From NCBI GenBank assembly GCA_964496595.1, contig CAZCAI010000191.1, forward strand, positions 1-7,686: a stretch of 7,686 bases of DNA, in the 5' to 3' direction. Numbering within the stretch: the first letter of the stretch is position 1; the number at the start of each line of letters is the position of its first letter. This document shows positions 4,487 to 7,686 of the stretch, one piece after another. The notes under the pieces are model-generated. The model was not told the origin of the DNA. It worked only from the letters and a program-made list of their open reading frames with translations, and did not search any database. The stretch is from JAAAOZ01 sp964496595 (GTDB lineage: Bacteria; Chloroflexota; Anaerolineae; B4-G1; SLSP01). Position numbers and translations under genes: made by a program.

Positions 4487-7459
4487 CTACCGCACCACCA
4501 GCGGCAGATAGACCCGCTGCGTCTCTCCCAGCACGGCGAAGAGCGAGAGGTGTGTCACCTGCGCCGTGACCTGTTTCTGCGCGACGTCCACGGCGCTGAC
4601 GATCCCCGCCTGCGACCAGGCGTTGGCGCTCCCATCCCACCACCAAAGCCCCAGGGTCTCCGAGGCAGCAACCCAGGAGTCGGCGTAGGGGACCGTGACG
4701 GTAAACGCCTGCCCCGGCGCGATCTGCGCCGGCTGCCCGGTGCTCGTATAGATGGCGGTCACGTCGAACGCCGGCCCGACGGCGACCAACGGCCCCGTCG
4801 CCGGCAGTTGCCACGGACGGTGAGCCGCGTGCGTGACCGTGACCGGCGCCGTGAAGGCCCCGGCGGGGAAGGTGTAGGCCGTCCCGTCCGGCGACGACGT
4901 CAGGGCGCCGCCGTCCGTCCCAATCGCCGCGGTCTGCGCCGCCGGCACACCGGCGAGGTCAACGATCAGGGGCGCCGCGCCCTCCGGCCCCCGCAACAGC
5001 GCACTGCCGCTCAGGGCAAAGGTGTCCGCGACCTGCACGTCGCCCACGACGGCGGTCAGGCGATAGGCGCCCGCAGGGGCGCCGGCGGTCTTGATCGCCG
5101 CCCGCCAGAGGCCGTTCCCGCCCGCAGCCGCCTGCCCCAGTGCCTGCCCGTTGACCCAGAGCGCCCCCCGCCACCCGACGGGGAAGTTGGCGCCGATCAC
5201 GTTGAGCACGCTGCCGGGTCGGGCGCTGTCATAAGACACGTAGAGATCCTGCCCCGCTCCCAGGCCCAGCACCGGCACGGGCGTGGTGCGGATGTCAACA
5301 CGCCCGGCGCCCAGCCGCCCCTCCTGATCGCGGCCCGAGCAAATGGTCTGGCTATCGCTGAGCCAGCAGGTCGCGCCGCCGGTCGTGACCCAATGGTAGC
5401 CCCCCGGCATCCGGGAGACTGCCTGCGGCGTCGCCGAGAAGCCACTGCCCCAGCAGAATACCTCGCCCGCCTGCACCGCACAAACCTGCATCCCATACGC
5501 TGAGATAGCGGTCACGTCGCTGGTCAGCCCCGCGACCTGCACCGGATTGGCGCTATTGACCCCCGTCCCATTGCCCAACTGTCCCTCTTGATTGCGTCCC
5601 CAACACTTCGCCGCGCCGTCCACGATGGCGCAGGTGAAGTCGCTGCCCGTGGTGACGGCGGTCGCGTTCCCCGTGAGGTCGACAACGTCCTGCGGCGTGG
5701 GAGAGCGCTCATACGATTCCAAAACACCGTTCCCCAACGCGCCATAATAGCCGACGCCCCAACACTTAACAGCCCCGCTGACCACCGCGCAGGAGTGATT
5801 GCCGCCGACCGCGACGGCGCTCACGCCGCTATCCAGGCCGACGACGTCCACCGGCGCTGTCTCGGGCGTGGTATCGTCGTACTCGCCATTGCCCAGTTGT
5901 CCCAGGTAATTGTAGCCCCAGCACTTGGCCCCGCCGTTGACGATAGCGCACGTGTGCTGATAGTCAGGGTCCTGAGAGACCGCGATCTCGGTCACGCCCC
6001 CGCTCAGCCCGCTCACCTGAGCGGGCGTCGTGGTGGCAGCCGTATCGCCAGTGCCCAACTGACCGTTGAGATTGTGTCCCCAACACCGCGCACCATCGTT
6101 CACGACAGCGCAACTGTAGTTGATGCCGGCAGCGATGCGCGAGACGCCGCTTGACAGTCCCACCACGGGCTGCGGTGAGGAGCGCGTCACATCCAAGCCC
6201 ACAGGCTCGCCGATCCCCAGCTCGCCCCGATGGTTGTTGCCCCAACACTGAGCCGCGCCTCCAGCGGCAACGGCGCAGACGTGCCGCGCGCCCACGGAGA
6301 TGTCCGTGTAGGCAGTGTCCCACAGCTCGCTGAGCTCGACCGAACCCCGGGTGCTGTTGCCGATCCCGAGCTGTCCCTCGGCATCACGCCCCCAGCAGCG
6401 CGCTGTATCGCCGATGACGGCACAGCTATGAAAGGTGCCCGCCGCGATCTCGGTGACGCCGGACGGGAGGCCCTGCACCTGCACTGGCTGATCGCGCGAG
6501 GTCGTCGTCCCGTCGCCCAACTGCCCCTCACGGTTTGCGCCTGCACAGCGGACGGTGCCGTCCGTCTTCAACGCGCAGTAGTAGCCATCGCCGCCGACGG
6601 CGAGGCGCGCCACCCCGCTGCCCAATCCGGGCATCTCCTGCGGCGTGCTCGAGCTCATTATGGAGGTAATCTCTCCCCAGCATCGCACCGCGCCCGAATC
6701 CAGGCGCGCGCAGGTGTGCAGATACCCCGCCCCCATCTGAGCGACGCCGCTGCTCAGCCCGACCACGTCCACCGGCGTGTACGCATCCGCCGTGTTGCCG
6801 CTGTTGCCGTTGCCCAACGAGCCGTAAAAGTTGTAGCCCCAACACTTCATCCCGCCGGTCTCCAGCAGCGCACAGGTGTGGGACGTGCCGGCGGTCAGTG
6901 CGACGGCGTTCTCGATGCCCACTACATCCTGCGGCGTACCCGTCTGATACGGAATGCCGTCACCGGCTCCAAGTTGCCCGTTGGCATTCAGGCCCCAGCA
7001 CTGAACGTGGCCCGAATCCAGTATCGCACAGGTATGCGTGCCGCCGGCGGCGATCGCCACGGCGCTGCCGCCCAACCCGCTGACGGCGACCGGCGCGAGG
7101 CGATCCGTCTCCGTGCCGTCGCCCAACTGACCGCCTCCGTTCTGCCCCCAGCACATAACGCCGCCGGTCTCGAGCAGCGCGCAGGTGTGCCCGCTCCCCG
7201 CAGATAGAGCCTGCACGCCGGATGAGAGGCCGCTCACGCCCACCGGCGTCGCGCGATCCGTGTCGTTCCCCGTCCCCAGCATCGGCCCCCAGCCCCAGCA
7301 GCTCACGCCCCCATCAATCAAGGCGCAGGTGTGCGCACTGCCAGGCGCCAATGTCAGCGGCGCTCCGTCCTCCGCATCAATGGGCTTCACCGGCGTAACA
7401 AACCCGAACAGCAACCATACCATCACCAGAACTATAAACCATCTACGATGTCGCATCAT
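4487..7459 (-). CDS. Secreted protein with 14 RCC1-type beta-propeller repeats
   Basis: The predicted 990-residue protein starts with a signal-peptide-like segment (MMRHRR, hydrophobic stretch about 7-23, possible cleavage after IDA at 29), indicating export. About 37-735 hold 14 RCC1-type repeats of roughly 40-57 residues, built on the pattern HTCAL-x(n)-CWG-x-N-x-x-GQLG-x-G followed by a V-x-GL strand. Fourteen repeats would suit two seven-bladed propellers, with the irregular end of repeat 7 (about 373-388) as a possible boundary. About 745-815 resemble an Ig/TIG-like domain. About 845-975 resemble a ZU5-like domain (GG-x-L-x-SPDGT, FPAGAF). The C-terminus is VYLPLVVR. All 28 cysteines form 14 pairs, one per repeat. 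The ATG at 7459 is supported by GGGAGG (GGAGG at plus strand 7468-7472) 8 nt upstream. The RCC1 fold serves in protein-protein binding, including the secreted inhibitor BLIP-II. The target here is unknown, and there is no link to the CRISPR genes beyond proximity. Confidence 0.9.
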   Translation of the reverse strand: MMRHRRWFIVLVMVWLLFGFVTPVKPIDAEDGAPLTLAPGSAHTCALIDGGVSCWGWGPMLGTGNDTDRATPVGVSGLSSGVQALSAGSGHTCALLETGGVMCWGQNGGGQLGDGTETDRLAPVAVSGLGGSAVAIAAGGTHTCAILDSGHVQCWGLNANGQLGAGDGIPYQTGTPQDVVGIENAVALTAGTSHTCALLETGGMKCWGYNFYGSLGNGNSGNTADAYTPVDVVGLSSGVAQMGAGYLHTCARLDSGAVRCWGEITSIMSSSTPQEMPGLGSGVARLAVGGDGYYCALKTDGTVRCAGANREGQLGDGTTTSRDQPVQVQGLPSGVTEIAAGTFHSCAVIGDTARCWGRDAEGQLGIGNSTRGSVELSELWDTAYTDISVGARHVCAVAAGGAAQCWGNNHRGELGIGEPVGLDVTRSSPQPVVGLSSGVSRIAAGINYSCAVVNDGARCWGHNLNGQLGTGDTAATTTPAQVSGLSGGVTEIAVSQDPDYQHTCAIVNGGAKCWGYNYLGQLGNGEYDDTTPETAPVDVVGLDSGVSAVAVGGNHSCAVVSGAVKCWGVGYYGALGNGVLESYERSPTPQDVVDLTGNATAVTTGSDFTCAIVDGAAKCWGRNQEGQLGNGTGVNSANPVQVAGLTSDVTAISAYGMQVCAVQAGEVFCWGSGFSATPQAVSRMPGGYHWVTTGGATCWLSDSQTICSGRDQEGRLGAGRVDIRTTPVPVLGLGAGQDLYVSYDSARPGSVLNVIGANFPVGWRGALWVNGQALGQAAAGGNGLWRAAIKTAGAPAGAYRLTAVVGDVQVADTFALSGSALLRGPEGAAPLIVDLAGVPAAQTAAIGTDGGALTSSPDGTAYTFPAGAFTAPVTVTHAAHRPWQLPATGPLVAVGPAFDVTAIYTSTGQPAQIAPGQAFTVTVPYADSWVAASETLGLWWWDGSANAWSQAGIVSAVDVAQKQVTAQVTHLSLFAVLGETQRVYLPLVVR

Positions 7460-7499
7460 CGTTCAGACCTCCCTTGTTCTCAGTTATAGAAGCGATAAC

Positions 7500-7540
7500 G
7501 ATTTAGTTTGATGAGCCTGGCGAATAAAATTCGCGGCTAC
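7500..7540. repeat. 41-bp dispersed repeat, copy 2
   Basis: Exact copy of 4054-4094 in the same orientation, with the GCGAAT-AAA-ATTCGC hairpin at 7520-7534. It begins 41 nt upstream of the RCC1-like start codon, so it overlaps the region where that gene's promoter should lie. Unlike copy 1 it is not followed by the GGCGTAGC hairpin cluster. The shared block therefore ends sharply at the CTAC trinucleotide. Confidence 0.85.
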
Positions 7541-7566
7541 ATTTACGGTAATCGTCTAGTCTTGTG

Positions 7567-7650
7567 AGGTGCAACGCGCTTTGGGGCTTGTCACCACGCA
7601 TATACTGCATGAGGTAGCACCTTTCCTTAAAGTTCAAGTGCGTTGCACCT
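7567..7650. repeat. 84-bp inverted-repeat element (REP/MITE-like)
   Basis: Arms of 15 bp, AGGTGCAACGCGCTT (7567-7581) and AAGTGCGTTGCACCT (7636-7650), are reverse complements at 14 of 15 positions and enclose 54 bp. A small internal hairpin AGGT-AGC-ACCT lies at 7612-7622. There is no transposase or open frame in it. It looks like a palindromic intergenic repeat or a tiny non-autonomous element. No flanking target-site duplication is obvious. Confidence 0.65.
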
Positions 7651-7686
7651 TAGTCTGCTCAGAAAACTAAACAGATACCATTTACG

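Noticed and set aside
4257..4814. A 185-residue minus-strand frame overlapping the end of the RCC1-like gene and running through the terminator.
   Set aside because: It overlaps the well-supported gene in another frame, translates the heptamer repeat and the terminator hairpin, and shows no family motif.
4550..5503. A 317-residue open frame on the plus strand.
   Set aside because: It lies antisense to the RCC1-like gene. Its Arg- and Gly-rich sequence without recognisable motifs is typical of a GC-rich shadow frame.
6230..7207. A 325-residue open frame on the plus strand.
   Set aside because: Another antisense shadow of the RCC1 repeats. Its own periodicity mirrors the repeats on the other strand, and there is no ribosome site.
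7481..7520. A promoter for the RCC1-like gene using the minus-strand TATAAC near 7484-7489.
   Set aside because: The -10-like box is plausible, but I found no acceptable -35 at 16-18 nt, so I did not list it as a feature.
4054..7650. The RCC1-like gene with flanking repeats as a transposon.
   Set aside because: The 41-bp repeats are direct, there is no transposase or recombinase, and no target-site duplication is visible. A dispersed repeat family is simpler.

Overview
The window reads as chromosomal DNA of a Chloroflexota-type bacterium. This placement is inferred from the style of the secreted protein (a C-terminal YLPLVVR tail), the hairpin-rich intergenic repeats and the type I-E cas gene character; it has not been tested by a search. 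Both complete genes lie on the minus strand, so transcription runs right to left, and nothing convincing is encoded on the plus strand.

Left part (1-3835): the start of a type I-E CRISPR-Cas operon. The promoter-proximal gene (3835-155) is a 1226-residue protein that joins a complete HTH-WYL transcription regulator (about residues 1-325) to a complete Cas3 nuclease-helicase (about 333-1226). All expected HD-nuclease and helicase motifs are visible. After 29 nt follows the beginning of casA/cse1, the Cascade large subunit, which runs off the left edge. A sigma70-like promoter at 3879-3908 drives the operon. Its -35 and -10 boxes sit in the two arms of a 12-bp inverted repeat, a good candidate for the operator bound by the protein's own HTH domain. 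A second, perfect 10-bp inverted repeat lies just upstream. No CRISPR array is in the window.

Middle (3836-4486): no gene. After the operon's control region come a 41-bp repeat copy, a cluster of hairpins (4096-4219), a heptamer tandem repeat (4287-4329) and a strong intrinsic terminator (4327-4368) serving the next gene.

Right part (4487-7459): a 990-residue secreted protein with 14 RCC1-type beta-propeller repeats, each carrying a cysteine pair, followed by Ig/TIG-like and ZU5-like segments. It looks unrelated to the CRISPR system. A second identical copy of the 41-bp repeat lies immediately upstream (7500-7540), followed by an 84-bp inverted-repeat element (7567-7650).

The most interesting observation is the apparent WYL-Cas3 fusion together with a palindromic operator on its own promoter. 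This would be a self-regulated interference nuclease in which sensing, repression and target degradation sit on one polypeptide. The main caveat is that a one-base indel in the G-rich junction would resolve it into two ordinary adjacent genes.
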